Source: Aliikangiella sp965214955 (GTDB lineage Bacteria; Pseudomonadota; Gammaproteobacteria; Enterobacterales; Kangiellaceae). Taken from it: a stretch of 64,000 nucleotides of DNA. The notes below the pieces were generated by a model. It saw only the letters and a list, made by a program, of their open reading frames with translations. It made no database searches and had not been told where the DNA came from. The stretch is from positions 186,001-250,000 of the forward strand of contig CBDCCU010000004.1 in assembly GCA_965214955.1 (NCBI GenBank). The letters run 5' to 3'. The position numbers were made by a program, and so were the translations under genes. Positions 37,139 through 45,948 of this stretch are shown piece after piece; positions within the stretch are counted from its first letter, which is position 1, and every line of letters begins with the position of its first letter.

Positions 37139-38107
37139 ATGCCTAATATAAAAGCTATAACCGCCCTTGTTGAAGACGACTTTAAAGCCACTAACCAAGT
37201 TATTCTAAACCAATTAGAATCTGACGTTGCTCTGGTTAATCAGTTAGGTCACTACATTGTTGCCGCTGGCGGAAAACGCTTACGTCCGCTATTAGTTTTA
37301 ATGGTGGCCAATGCTTTAGGCTATAAAGGTAATCAACATCAAATTACCGCCGCAATTGTCGAATTTATTCACACCGCAACGCTTTTACATGATGATGTGG
37401 TTGATGAAAGTGATCGCAGACGCGGTCGCGAAACCGCCAATGCTTTATTTGGTAATGCTGCCAGTGTTTTAGTGGGTGACTTTTTATATTCCCGCTCATT
37501 TCAAATGATGGTTGGTTTAGATAAAATGCAAATTATGCAAATACTAGCCAACACCACCAACCAAATTGCCGAAGGTGAAGTATTGCAGTTAATGAATTGC
37601 AATGATCCCAATGCAACCGAAGAAAGTTACTTTAAAGTGATTGAGCATAAAACCGCAATACTCTTTGCCGCCGCCTGTCAGTTAGGCGCAATTATTAGCG
37701 ATAAAGATGAACTTGCCAAGCCATTACACCAGTTTGGTCTGCATTTAGGTCTGGCATTTCAATTAATGGATGATGCACTAGATTATGTGGCTGATAGTGA
37801 ATCACTGGGTAAAAATGTTGGTGACGATTTAGCCGAAGGCAAGCCTACCCTCCCTTTAATTTATGCTAAACAACATGCTGATGAGCAAGGTCAAACATTA
37901 ATTAAACAATGCATTGAGAATGGTGGCATAGAGCATTTAGAAGCCATTCAGTCCATTATTAAAGAAACCAAAGCCATTGATTACACCCTAGAAAAAGCCC
38001 GAGATGAAGTAACACTCGCCAAACAAGCTTTAGCTGATATGCCTAATAATGACTTTACTCAAGCACTTTATGATTTAGCCGACTTATCAGTTGAACGCAG
38101 TTATTAG
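37139..38107 (+). CDS. ispB: octaprenyl diphosphate synthase IspB
   Basis: Trans-polyprenyl synthase that makes the C40 side chain of quinones. The 322 residues include GGKRLRPLLVLMVA, the first Asp-rich motif LLHDDVVDESDRRRG, GEVLQLMN and the second Asp-rich motif QLMDDALDYVAD. Gene position, divergent from rplU-rpmA, is conserved in gammaproteobacteria. Chain length (C40 against C45) cannot be read with certainty from sequence. Confidence 0.95.
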   Translation: MPNIKAITALVEDDFKATNQVILNQLESDVALVNQLGHYIVAAGGKRLRPLLVLMVANALGYKGNQHQITAAIVEFIHTATLLHDDVVDESDRRRGRETANALFGNAASVLVGDFLYSRSFQMMVGLDKMQIMQILANTTNQIAEGEVLQLMNCNDPNATEESYFKVIEHKTAILFAAACQLGAIISDKDELAKPLHQFGLHLGLAFQLMDDALDYVADSESLGKNVGDDLAEGKPTLPLIYAKQHADEQGQTLIKQCIENGGIEHLEAIQSIIKETKAIDYTLEKARDEVTLAKQALADMPNNDFTQALYDLADLSVERSY

Positions 38108-38275
38108 GCAAAAATTAACAAAAGCCCCTTCAAAGTAATTGTTGATTTATTCGTATTTTAGGTAGTGTCCACCCACCTTATTTGTTAAAATGCCGCCCAA
38201 TTTTTACCCATGTATTCGACTAGCTGCGAAAACTGAGTCAATACATTAACGACACAAACCTAAAGGTGGACAATA

Positions 38276-39811
38276 ATGGCGACCCAACACCTCAATCTTT
38301 CAAGCTCAGAGCTTGTTGATTTGGCGCTTGAGCGTAAAGAAGGCATTTTAGCTGCAAATGGCGCGTTACGCGTTGTAACAGGAGAAAGAACAGGACGTTC
38401 CCCAAAAGATCGTTTTATTGTAAAAGAAGCTTCAACCGAGGCCGACATTGAATGGGGCAATGTCAATCGTCCATTTGATGAAGATAAATTTAATGCCCTT
38501 TGGGACAGAGTTGAAGAACACTTACAAAACCAAGGCGCTTACTTTACTTCTGAGTTGCACGTTGGCGCCGATCCAGAACATTATTTACCCGTTAACATGC
38601 GAACTGAAACCGCATGGCAAAACTTGTTTGGTCGTAACCTTTTTGTGCGTCCAGAAACTTATAATCCCGCTAGCAAAGAACAATGGCAAATTTTAAACTG
38701 TGCCGGTTTCCAGTGCGATCCAGAGCGCGATGGCACTAACAGCGATGGTGTTGTTATTCTTAATTTTGCTCAGCGTAAAGTTTTAATTGCTGGTATGCGT
38801 TATGCCGGCGAAATGAAAAAAGCCATGTTCTCGGTACAAAACTTTTTATTACCGGCTAAAGATGTACTACCCATGCACTGTGCCGCAAACAAAGATGCCA
38901 AAGGCGATGTGACTTTATTCTTTGGTTTATCTGGCACAGGTAAAACCACATTATCAGCTGATCCATCATGCGAGTTAATCGGTGATGATGAGCACGGATG
39001 GGGTGTAGGCACTGTTTTCAACATTGAAGGCGGCTGTTACGCTAAAACGATTGACTTATCTGAAAAGAACGAGCCAGTGATTTGGAAAGCCATCAAACAC
39101 GGCACCATTATCGAAAATGTTGTTCTCGACGAAAATGGCGTAGCCGATTATTCTGATGTTTCATACAGTCAAAATGGTCGTGCAGGTTACCCTCGCGAAC
39201 ATATTGAATTAAGAGTTGATGAAAACCGTGCTGGTGAGCCAAATGCCGTTGTTTTCTTAACTTGCGATTTAACGGGTGTTTTACCGCCTGTTTCAATTTT
39301 ATCAAAGCAAGCAGCCGCTTATCATTTCTTAAGTGGTTATACCGCTAAAGTGGGTTCAACCGAAATTGGCTCAACCGCAGCAATCGAGTCAACTTTTTCA
39401 ACTTGTTTTGGTGCGCCGTTCTTCCCTCGCCCTGCAAGTGTCTACGCCGAATTATTAATGAAGCGTATTGAAGCAAATAACGCTAAAGTTTACTTAGTAA
39501 ATACAGGTTGGACAGGTGGTTCATATTCTACTGGCGGAAAACGCTTTAGCATTCCAACCACTCGTGCAGTTATTTCAGCGATTCAATCAGGAAAACTTGC
39601 CGATGTTGAAACTCAACATATTGAAGCACTTAATTTAGATGTTCCAGTAGAAGTTGATGGTGTTGAAACTAAGTTATTAACACCAAAGAAAACTTGGGAT
39701 AACCACGATGCTTATGATGCCGAAGCAAAAGCTCTAGCTGATTTGTTTAAACAGAATATCACTAAGTTTGATATTTCTGATGAAATTAAAGCGGCAGGTC
39801 CAAGAGGTTAA
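38276..39811 (+). CDS. pckA: phosphoenolpyruvate carboxykinase (ATP)
   Basis: Converts oxaloacetate and ATP to PEP and CO2 at the entry of gluconeogenesis. The 511-residue protein has GERTGRSPKDRFIVK near the N-terminus, the P-loop GLSGTGKTTLSADP, the metal-binding ELIGDDEHGWG and the C-terminal RFSIPTTRAVI segment. AAGGTGG precedes the ATG. A strong terminator follows. Together with ppsA/ppsR in this window it indicates growth on amino acids or organic acids. The ATP type is that of enterobacteria and vibrios. Confidence 0.97.
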   Translation: MATQHLNLSSSELVDLALERKEGILAANGALRVVTGERTGRSPKDRFIVKEASTEADIEWGNVNRPFDEDKFNALWDRVEEHLQNQGAYFTSELHVGADPEHYLPVNMRTETAWQNLFGRNLFVRPETYNPASKEQWQILNCAGFQCDPERDGTNSDGVVILNFAQRKVLIAGMRYAGEMKKAMFSVQNFLLPAKDVLPMHCAANKDAKGDVTLFFGLSGTGKTTLSADPSCELIGDDEHGWGVGTVFNIEGGCYAKTIDLSEKNEPVIWKAIKHGTIIENVVLDENGVADYSDVSYSQNGRAGYPREHIELRVDENRAGEPNAVVFLTCDLTGVLPPVSILSKQAAAYHFLSGYTAKVGSTEIGSTAAIESTFSTCFGAPFFPRPASVYAELLMKRIEANNAKVYLVNTGWTGGSYSTGGKRFSIPTTRAVISAIQSGKLADVETQHIEALNLDVPVEVDGVETKLLTPKKTWDNHDAYDAEAKALADLFKQNITKFDISDEIKAAGPRG

Positions 39812-39832
39812 GCTTAGCTTTAAAATCGAATC

Positions 39833-39861
39833 AAAAACGGGAGACATTAGCTCCCGTTTTT
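39833..39861. terminator. bidirectional intrinsic terminator between pckA and ppiC
   Basis: AAAAACGGGAG and CTCCCGTTTTT form a perfect 11-bp stem with a 7-nt loop, usable in both directions for the convergent genes. Confidence 0.93.
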
Positions 39862-39886
39862 GATCAATGAGTAAAATAAAACTCAA

Positions 39887-40165
39887 TTATGTGCGGCTAG
39901 TCACCTCAACAAGATGATAACCAAATTGAGTTTTAACTGGGCCATGCACCACACCCACTTCTTCGTTAAAACAAACCTCATCAAACTCTTTAACCATCAT
40001 ACCTGGGCCAAAACTGCCTAAATCGCCACCACTTTTACCCGATGGGCAAGTCGAGTTAGCTTTAGCAACTTCACCAAAATCTGCACCTTGTTGAATTTCT
40101 TGTTTAAGCTCATTACATTTTTCTTCAGAAGACACTAAAATATGTCTAGCCGTTGCGTTTGTCAT
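39887..40165 (-). CDS. ppiC: parvulin-type peptidyl-prolyl isomerase PpiC
   Basis: Small cytosolic parvulin of 92 residues. ATG at 40165 gives MTNATARHILV, the family start, and GGAG lies upstream; a 28-codon upstream extension is AT-rich and unlike the family. ARHILV, the GADFGEVAKANSTCPSG segment, GGDLGSFGPGMMVKEFD and TQFGYHLVEV form the complete rotamase fold. Size equals E. coli PpiC. It is divergent from yacG and convergent with pckA. Confidence 0.95.
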   Translation of the reverse strand: MTNATARHILVSSEEKCNELKQEIQQGADFGEVAKANSTCPSGKSGGDLGSFGPGMMVKEFDEVCFNEEVGVVHGPVKTQFGYHLVEVTSRT

Positions 40166-40271
40166 TGTTTGCTCCAAATTAAGCAGTATTAAAAATTGTA
40201 GGCAAGTATAATCATCCCTAATCATAAATAGAAGTATTTGTTTTAACATTAAATTGGAAAGCTAAAAACTT

Positions 40272-40457
40272 ATGAACGAAGAACTCATTATTGCCTGCCC
40301 TACTTGTAAAAAAAGCTTGCGCTGGAAAGACTGTGAAGAACATCGCCCTTTTTGCTCTAAACGTTGCCAATTGATTGACCTAGGTGAATGGGCTAATGAA
40401 AACCATGCCATTGCCGGTGAAACGGTTATTGAGCCAGAAGACAATCAAGACTACTGA
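40272..40457 (+). CDS. yacG: DNA gyrase inhibitor / zinc-binding protein YacG
   Basis: The 61-residue protein binds one zinc through CPTC and CSKRC Cys pairs (residues 9-12 and 28-32) and carries the family sequence FCSKRCQLIDLGEWANE with an acidic tail. In E. coli it binds GyrB and inhibits gyrase. It normally follows coaE and pilD; here it stands alone between ppiC and the convergent soxR. Confidence 0.93.
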   Translation: MNEELIIACPTCKKSLRWKDCEEHRPFCSKRCQLIDLGEWANENHAIAGETVIEPEDNQDY

Positions 40458-40458
40458 T

Positions 40459-40899
40459 TTAATTAAAATTTCTATCAAGCAGAACTGCGCCACTCCCTTG
40501 TTGAGCTAATTTGTCGTCTTCATTATATAAGGGGCAGTTTTTCATTGATAAGCAGCCACAACCAATACAGCCAGTTAACGAGTTTTTAAGGTTTTCTAAA
40601 TAATCAATTCGATTTTGTAACTCACTCTTCCAGCGCGAAGCCAATTTTTCCCAGTCTTTAGTAGTTGGGGTTCGATTATTAGGTAATGTGGAAAATGCGG
40701 TTTTAATATTTTCTAAATTCACCCCCACCTTTTGAGCTGCCTTAATTACTGACAATCGTCTTAATACTTCTTTTTTGTAGCGCCTTTGATTACCCGAATT
40801 GCGAGAGCTGTAAATTAAACCTTTCTGCTCATAAAAATGTAAAGCCGATACTTTTATTCCTGCCCGCTTGGCAACTTGTCCAACCGATAAACTTGCCAT
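40459..40899 (-). CDS. soxR: redox-sensing MerR-family regulator SoxR
   Basis: [2Fe-2S] transcription factor activated by redox-cycling agents or superoxide. The N-terminal winged helix-turn-helix (SVGQVAKRAGIKVSALHFYEQKGL, split by its two helices), the LRRLSVIKAAQKVG segment, the dimerisation helix and the cluster ligands CIGCGCLSMKNC (near residues 110-121) are all intact. The 146-residue length is normal. A perfect sox box lies in the divergent promoter region 55 bp away, in front of a small ORF and a VOC gene. Confidence 0.96.
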   Translation of the reverse strand: MASLSVGQVAKRAGIKVSALHFYEQKGLIYSSRNSGNQRRYKKEVLRRLSVIKAAQKVGVNLENIKTAFSTLPNNRTPTTKDWEKLASRWKSELQNRIDYLENLKNSLTGCIGCGCLSMKNCPLYNEDDKLAQQGSGAVLLDRNFN

Positions 40900-40949
40900 A
40901 GTTTTTATCTCTTAAGTCATTAGATTATTTATATTACTTAAAACACCTC

Positions 40950-40980
40950 TTTACCTCAAGTTAACTTGAGGTTTTATCCT
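40950..40980 (+). promoter_or_regulatory. SoxR-controlled promoter with perfect sox box
   Basis: The 18-bp palindrome CCTCAAGTTAACTTGAGG (40954-40971) equals the classical SoxR operator. It is centred in a 19-bp spacer between TTTACC (40950-40955) and TATCCT (40975-40980), the over-long spacing typical of MerR/SoxR-activated promoters. The promoter faces right, towards the small ORF and the VOC gene. Confidence 0.88.
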
Positions 40981-41000
40981 GTCGCTCACATTCATTAATA

Positions 41001-41093
41001 ATGAGAAACAACATGAAAATAACTAAAGAAAAAAATCAAAACTTTATTCATCAATTTTGCCGACTTTTTAATGGCGCCATGCAAAATAAATAA
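41001..41093 (+). CDS. small ORF (26-30 aa) in the SoxR-controlled leader
   Basis: Directly downstream of the SoxR promoter, an ATG at 41013 opens 26 codons (an in-frame ATG at 41001 would give 30) ending at TAA 41091-41093. The product includes HQFCRLFNGAMQNK with one Cys. GAGAAA is a weak ribosome-binding site for the second ATG. It lies 27 bp before the VOC gene and would be on the same transcript. It could be a leader peptide, a tiny protein or chance; no family is recognised. Confidence 0.35.
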   Translation: MRNNMKITKEKNQNFIHQFCRLFNGAMQNK

Positions 41094-41120
41094 AACACCC
41101 AACCACCAAAGGAGAAAACA

Positions 41121-41537
41121 ATGATCCAACTAGAACATATTAATTTAGTCATAAAAGATATTGACGCTTCACTCAAATTTTATCGCGCCGCTTTTCCTCA
41201 TTGGAGCATCCGCAGTAAAGGAGAAAGCGAATGGTATGGTAAACCCCGAAACTGGCTTCACTTTGGCGATGATTATCAGTATTTAGCGTTAAGCGATCAT
41301 GGTGAAGGAGATAATCGTGATCTTGAAGGACATAGCGTGGGTTTAGCGCACTTTGCTTTTGTGACTAATAATTTACAAGCACTAATAAAAAGACTTAATG
41401 ATGCAGGATTTCCAATAGCCAAACCAGGCTCTGATAATCCTTATAGAGATAATATTTATTTTATTGATCCCGATGGTTTTGAAGTTGAATTTGTTGAATA
41501 TAAAACCGATATTCCTTTTCAAAGAAATAGTGATTAG
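41121..41537 (+). CDS. VOC-family (glyoxalase/bleomycin-resistance-like) protein under SoxR control
   Basis: The 138-residue protein has two paired beta-alpha-beta-beta-beta modules. The first begins IQLEHINLVIKDIDASLKFYR and the second VGLAHFAFVTNNLQALIKRL. It ends with IYFIDPDGFEVEFVEY. Likely metal ligands are His5-region, Glu and the His in LAHFAF. Such proteins are metal-dependent lyases, dioxygenases or drug binders; substrate is unknown. GGAG precedes the ATG. Location behind a sox box suggests a role in handling redox-active compounds or their products. Its stop overlaps recJ by 4 bp (convergent). Confidence 0.85.
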   Translation: MIQLEHINLVIKDIDASLKFYRAAFPHWSIRSKGESEWYGKPRNWLHFGDDYQYLALSDHGEGDNRDLEGHSVGLAHFAFVTNNLQALIKRLNDAGFPIAKPGSDNPYRDNIYFIDPDGFEVEFVEYKTDIPFQRNSD

Positions 41538-43300
41538 TCATTTAATATTTCGAGCTGTTCTATCATTAACTGCGGCGTTTCTACGCCGCGAAACTCATTA
41601 ACATCGAGCTTGTAAACTAGTCGCACTTTATCACCAGCTTGTGCCATTAATGATTCTGGACAGCGAAAGAAAATACCATCAATTAAAACACTTTCTTTTT
41701 CTAACATTAGCTTTAGGTGATTTTCCCCCACAATTCTACTTTGACTCACAATAAAAACATCATCAAATAATGGCTTTGGAAATCCTTGTCCCCAAGGCCC
41801 TGCACTGCGAATGGCTTTGGCAAAATTTAAATTAAGATCGGTAGAATCTAAACTACCATCGGTTAAAATATCATCCGAAATTTTCTCACCCGCAATATGT
41901 GTTTCTACTGCCTCAAGAAAAGCTTGGGCAAATTTTTCAAAATACTTTTTCTTAATGGATAATCCTGCCGCCATGGCATGACCGCCAAACTTTTCAATGA
42001 GTTCTGGATGTTTTGTATCAACCAACGCTAAAACATCTCTTATATGTACGCCTATAACAGAGCGCGCCGATCCTTTTATTATTGGATCGTCACCTTCATC
42101 ATCTTGAGCAAAAATAATTACAGGGCGATTAATTTTATCCTTAACCCTTGAAGCTAAAATCCCAATCACTCCCTGATGCCACTTTGGATCAAATAAGCAC
42201 AGTGATAATGGACGCTCTTCAAGCGATTGCTTTTGGGTTATATCCATTAATTGATTTTCAAAAAATGCCTCAATATCCATGGTTGCTTGCTCTAACATTT
42301 CTTGCTCAATTTGCTTACGACTTTTATTTAAGTTATCGAGTCTTTGGGCAATTTTATTGGCGCTTTGCATATCTTTAGCAAGCAAACAATCAATACCCAC
42401 ACTCATATCTTCTAAACGCCCTGCGGCATTTAAACGTGGTCCAACAGTAAAACCTAAATCGGTTGATTGGCACTTGCTAAAGTTTTTATTGGCAACATTA
42501 AAAATGGCTTTAATACCGGGTGCGGCAAGCCCGTTTCGGATACGCCTTAAACCTTGCTCCACAATAATTCGATTGTTACGATCTAAAACTACGACATCGG
42601 CAACGGTTCCTAATGCAACAATATCTAAGTAATTAGCAAAGTTAGGTTCTTCAATATTGTTTTTTAAAAACCAACCATTACTTCGCATTAATGCACGTAG
42701 TGCAAGCATCAAATAAAAAGCCACACCAACACCTGCAATATTTTTACTGGGAAATTCACAATCGGGTTGATTAGGATTAACAATCGCTTCGGCATTGGGT
42801 AAAGAATCACCGGCTAAATGGTGATCAGTGATCACTACTTTTATGCCAAGCTCGTTGGCTTTATCAACACCATCAATATTGGCAATGCCATTATCAACGG
42901 TAATAATTAAATCGGGCTTTAAGCTTGCTGCATGTTTAACTAAAGGCACTGATAAACCATAGCCAAATTTAAAACGGTCGGGCACTAAAAAGTTAATTTT
43001 TTTTGCGCCTAAATCTTTAAGACAATTCATCATTAAAGTTGTGCTCGTTGCGCCATCGGCATCAAAGTCACCAACAATTAAAATTGACTGGTTATTCGCT
43101 ATTGACTGAAAAACAACTTGAGCAGCTTTATCAATATCTTTAAGTTTTACTGGGGGAATAAGATCTTTTAATTCATAACTTAAATCATCAATACTGGTTA
43201 TTCCGCGATTAGCATAAATCGTTTGTATTTTTTCGGGAAAGTCTTTTAACGAACTATGTGGCGCAATGTTTTTTCGTCTAACAATATTTTTAATCAGCAT
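41534..43300 (-). CDS. recJ: single-stranded-DNA exonuclease RecJ
   Basis: 5'-3' ssDNA exonuclease for recombination and mismatch repair. The 588-residue protein has the DHH phosphoesterase motifs: VGDFDADGATST, ITVDNGI, VVITDHHLAG, VALGTVADVV, then DHHA1-type GGHAMAAGLSI and an OB-type C-terminus. All metal-binding Asp/His residues are visible. The ATG follows the stop of the upstream gene without a gap, so they are cotranscribed. Confidence 0.96.
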   Translation of the reverse strand: MLIKNIVRRKNIAPHSSLKDFPEKIQTIYANRGITSIDDLSYELKDLIPPVKLKDIDKAAQVVFQSIANNQSILIVGDFDADGATSTTLMMNCLKDLGAKKINFLVPDRFKFGYGLSVPLVKHAASLKPDLIITVDNGIANIDGVDKANELGIKVVITDHHLAGDSLPNAEAIVNPNQPDCEFPSKNIAGVGVAFYLMLALRALMRSNGWFLKNNIEEPNFANYLDIVALGTVADVVVLDRNNRIIVEQGLRRIRNGLAAPGIKAIFNVANKNFSKCQSTDLGFTVGPRLNAAGRLEDMSVGIDCLLAKDMQSANKIAQRLDNLNKSRKQIEQEMLEQATMDIEAFFENQLMDITQKQSLEERPLSLCLFDPKWHQGVIGILASRVKDKINRPVIIFAQDDEGDDPIIKGSARSVIGVHIRDVLALVDTKHPELIEKFGGHAMAAGLSIKKKYFEKFAQAFLEAVETHIAGEKISDDILTDGSLDSTDLNLNFAKAIRSAGPWGQGFPKPLFDDVFIVSQSRIVGENHLKLMLEKESVLIDGIFFRCPESLMAQAGDKVRLVYKLDVNEFRGVETPQLMIEQLEILND

Positions 43301-44230
43301 TTATTGATTTCTATTAAAAAGTTTACTCAACCAATTTTTGTTGGTTTTAAAATTTACTTTTGCATCCTGACAAATAATGGCAGGGTGATTTTTTTGTTGT
43401 TTAACACTTAAGCTTAACCAATGAGAAACTAGTGCTTGGTAAAGTTCTTTTTCGGTATCAAGAGCCACATAAATTTGTTGTTTGCTATTAACTTCATTTA
43501 ACTGATGAACGCTCTTTTGTTTAACAAAGGCATTCATGCAAAAAGTTTTAAGCAAGTCATTATTGGTAATTAAAGTGGTTTGTTCATTTTTTATAAAAGG
43601 AATTTCATTTTCACGGTTAAGATCTAAGCAATCATAAAAATGGACATTTAAAATACTCTCACCACTTGGTGCTGGAATAGAATCATAATCAACCATTTGT
43701 TTTATTAGCATTTGAATTTCATTATTGAGCCGACTAAAAAATTCTGTATCTTTGCCTTGATAGGAAAAATTAAACAGATCTTTTCCTGTTAAATCACCAA
43801 TGGTTTCGCTTTGAAGATCTAATGGTTTTTCGCTGCAATAAAGCCAACTAAATTGATCAATTAAATAAACTTGCTCATGTGATTCCATTAGTGTTTCGTT
43901 TATTTTAGTGACGATTTGAATCGCATCATTGGGAGAAAGATTTAACTGACTTTGACCCAACATATAAGCGCCGCGGTGAGTCACCTGATTAACGACTGGA
44001 TCGCAGCAACAAACCGTTTGAACTTTTGAGCTTAAGTTAAATTGTTGTTTACGCAATAAACTCCATGGCAATGTTGGAATTGAATATCCAAGCTTTTCAC
44101 ACAATACGGTTTCCCAATCTTGAGTTAATTGAGAAACTTCTATTTGCTCTGAATGCTCACTAAAAAAGCCTAAGCCTTCAAGTTGGTGATATGAAACTTG
44201 AGGTAGAAGAAATACCGCTGATTGAGTCAT
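43301..44230 (-). CDS. uncharacterised protein encoded next to recJ (RpfE-like)
   Basis: The 309-residue soluble protein has no signal peptide or membrane segment. Features are a VCCCDPVVNQVTHRGAYMLG region, LSPNDAIQIVTKIN and a Trp-rich FSWLYCSEKP. These resemble the RpfE-type/phosphoglycerate-mutase-related regulatory proteins that sit beside recJ in xanthomonads and other gammaproteobacteria, but I am not certain. It abuts recJ and is read first. No catalytic motif can be assigned. Confidence 0.5.
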   Translation of the reverse strand: MTQSAVFLLPQVSYHQLEGLGFFSEHSEQIEVSQLTQDWETVLCEKLGYSIPTLPWSLLRKQQFNLSSKVQTVCCCDPVVNQVTHRGAYMLGQSQLNLSPNDAIQIVTKINETLMESHEQVYLIDQFSWLYCSEKPLDLQSETIGDLTGKDLFNFSYQGKDTEFFSRLNNEIQMLIKQMVDYDSIPAPSGESILNVHFYDCLDLNRENEIPFIKNEQTTLITNNDLLKTFCMNAFVKQKSVHQLNEVNSKQQIYVALDTEKELYQALVSHWLSLSVKQQKNHPAIICQDAKVNFKTNKNWLSKLFNRNQ

Positions 44231-44296
44231 TGAATTTATTGTTTTAGTTGCCCCTAGGCAAATGTTAGCATGATTTGGCTAAGGTGTGTTTTTAAA

Positions 44297-45391
44297 TTAA
44301 TCAACAACTCGTCTTGTCACTGGGTAGCCTAAATTCATCCAACCAAAGATCCCTTCATAAAGCACCGCAGTATTCATAAAGCCTCTATCGCGCAGTTGTT
44401 TCACCACATGATCGGCTGCGGCACGAGGACAAGAACAATAAGCCACAATTTGCACATCGCTTGGCAAATCTTTTACCGTTTCATCCATATCAGCATAGTA
44501 TGGAAAAGGGATAGAGCCTTCGATATGTGCAGTTTGCCACACTGAGGGAACACGAGTGTCGAGTAACACCATTTTTTGTTTAGCTTCAAGCGCTTCGTTT
44601 AAATCTTTTGCAGAAACATAAAGATTGTCTTGCAAAGTAAACTTAGGCGCAGCGCCTTTAGGATTAATAATATATTCATCGGGTGTTGGCAATTTTCTTA
44701 ATACCCTATTGGGCGCTTCCCAGCCACTCGCTTTGCTACGCAAAAACGCGGTAATGTCATCAATTTGTTGCTCCGATAACTTATCTGCATAAGCTTGCAT
44801 TGGGGTATCTTGGCGGCCATGACGAATTGCATATCGAATAACTTCATCAGTGTTGTGCGCCAATGCTGATTGGTTTCCTAACGCAGGCGCGGTTACTCCT
44901 TCACCATTTTTACCGTGGCAATCAGTACAATACTGCTGATAAAGACTGCTACCATTTTTAATATCACCAACAACCGCTTTAGTGGAAAGTCTAACTCGCT
45001 CTGCGCCAGACTGCTCAAAAAGCCAATAGGTTAAATTCCATGTTTCATCTAAAGTCAGTGGGCCACCCACTTCATTTAAATAGCCTGCCATTGGTGTCCC
45101 TTCTCTGCCATAAGACAAAGGTCGCAACACCGCATGTGGCACGCCAGATTCAAATAAGCTTTTGCTTTTTAGAGATGGAGCATGATCATTAACATGCCCT
45201 TGACGATCTTCACCATGGCACAATACACAATATTTCTTATAATTGGCTTCTGCTACTTTGGCTTGCTCAGATGTTAACTTACGTGGTGGGCCTAACTTTT
45301 GGTATTCGTATTCTTTGGCTATTAATGACTGCGCTGACATCAATAAGGCATTAGCCGCAACAATTAACATAATCCAACGAGATATTTTCAA
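44297..45391 (-). CDS. exported di-haem cytochrome c fused to a rhodanese domain
   Basis: Signal peptide 1-25, then two cytochrome c domains with haem sites CVLCH (55-59) and CTDCH (155-159). Candidate Met ligands are GTPMAGY (101) and DTPMQAY (198). A third module at about 255-358 is a rhodanese fold: VLLDTRVPSVWQTAHIEGS, active-site loop YCSCPRAAA with Cys319 and Cys321, and GWMNLGYPV. The fusion predicts a periplasmic electron-transfer protein acting on sulfur compounds. It lies 14 bp after the DUF1569-like gene. The active loop carries two Cys rather than the usual single Cys. Confidence 0.88.
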   Translation of the reverse strand: MKISRWIMLIVAANALLMSAQSLIAKEYEYQKLGPPRKLTSEQAKVAEANYKKYCVLCHGEDRQGHVNDHAPSLKSKSLFESGVPHAVLRPLSYGREGTPMAGYLNEVGGPLTLDETWNLTYWLFEQSGAERVRLSTKAVVGDIKNGSSLYQQYCTDCHGKNGEGVTAPALGNQSALAHNTDEVIRYAIRHGRQDTPMQAYADKLSEQQIDDITAFLRSKASGWEAPNRVLRKLPTPDEYIINPKGAAPKFTLQDNLYVSAKDLNEALEAKQKMVLLDTRVPSVWQTAHIEGSIPFPYYADMDETVKDLPSDVQIVAYCSCPRAAADHVVKQLRDRGFMNTAVLYEGIFGWMNLGYPVTRRVVD

Positions 45392-45405
45392 TACTTTTTT
45401 CCTTT

Positions 45406-45939
45406 TCAGTGGATCGCTTTTAGGTGATTATTAAAATGCAATACATGGGCAATTTCATATTCTCTTTTATTCAATTGACCATAAGCAAAATGCGGTTTCA
45501 AATCACCTTGATATTGCTCAAATAACTCTACCGAATTATTAAGTTGCTCTAGCCCTTCCATTATAGTCGTTTGCTCGCTGATTAGCTTTGCGCCAGGAAT
45601 AACTTCATCGAGCGAGTGACTCATTTCACCCTTTCTGGCAAATGCTTTAAATGCCACATGACCTAAAGTTGACTTAAAGGTATCGGATTTATGCTCAGGG
45701 TATCCAAAAATTGATAGCTCAATACTTTGAGCAATATGAGCAAAGGTTTTACCCACACTCCAACTTGTTTGACTAGATAAATTTGCCTTTTGTGTCAGTT
45801 GATTAATATGCTTTTTCATTACATCAAAGGTTAAATACTGTGTATTGGGTTCGCCTTGTAACCACCAATATCCAGCAGTTGGAATGCTCAACCCCACAAG
45901 ACTTAAAGAAGTGGTTTTAATTAGTTTTCTTCGGTTCAT
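45406..45939 (-). CDS. exported DUF1569-like (DinB-fold) protein
   Basis: The 177-residue protein starts MNRRKLIKTTSLSLVGLS, an RR-containing hydrophobic signal that may use the Tat route or act as a membrane anchor. The rest is helical. His residues are spaced as in DinB/DUF1569 proteins: KTFAHIAQSIELS and YEIAHVLHFNNHL, which would form a three-His metal site. It lies between the deaminase and the cytochrome-rhodanese genes with very short gaps, so the three form one operon. Function unknown; family call is by pattern only. Confidence 0.6.
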   Translation of the reverse strand: MNRRKLIKTTSLSLVGLSIPTAGYWWLQGEPNTQYLTFDVMKKHINQLTQKANLSSQTSWSVGKTFAHIAQSIELSIFGYPEHKSDTFKSTLGHVAFKAFARKGEMSHSLDEVIPGAKLISEQTTIMEGLEQLNNSVELFEQYQGDLKPHFAYGQLNKREYEIAHVLHFNNHLKAIH

Positions 45940-45948
45940 AATAAAAAC

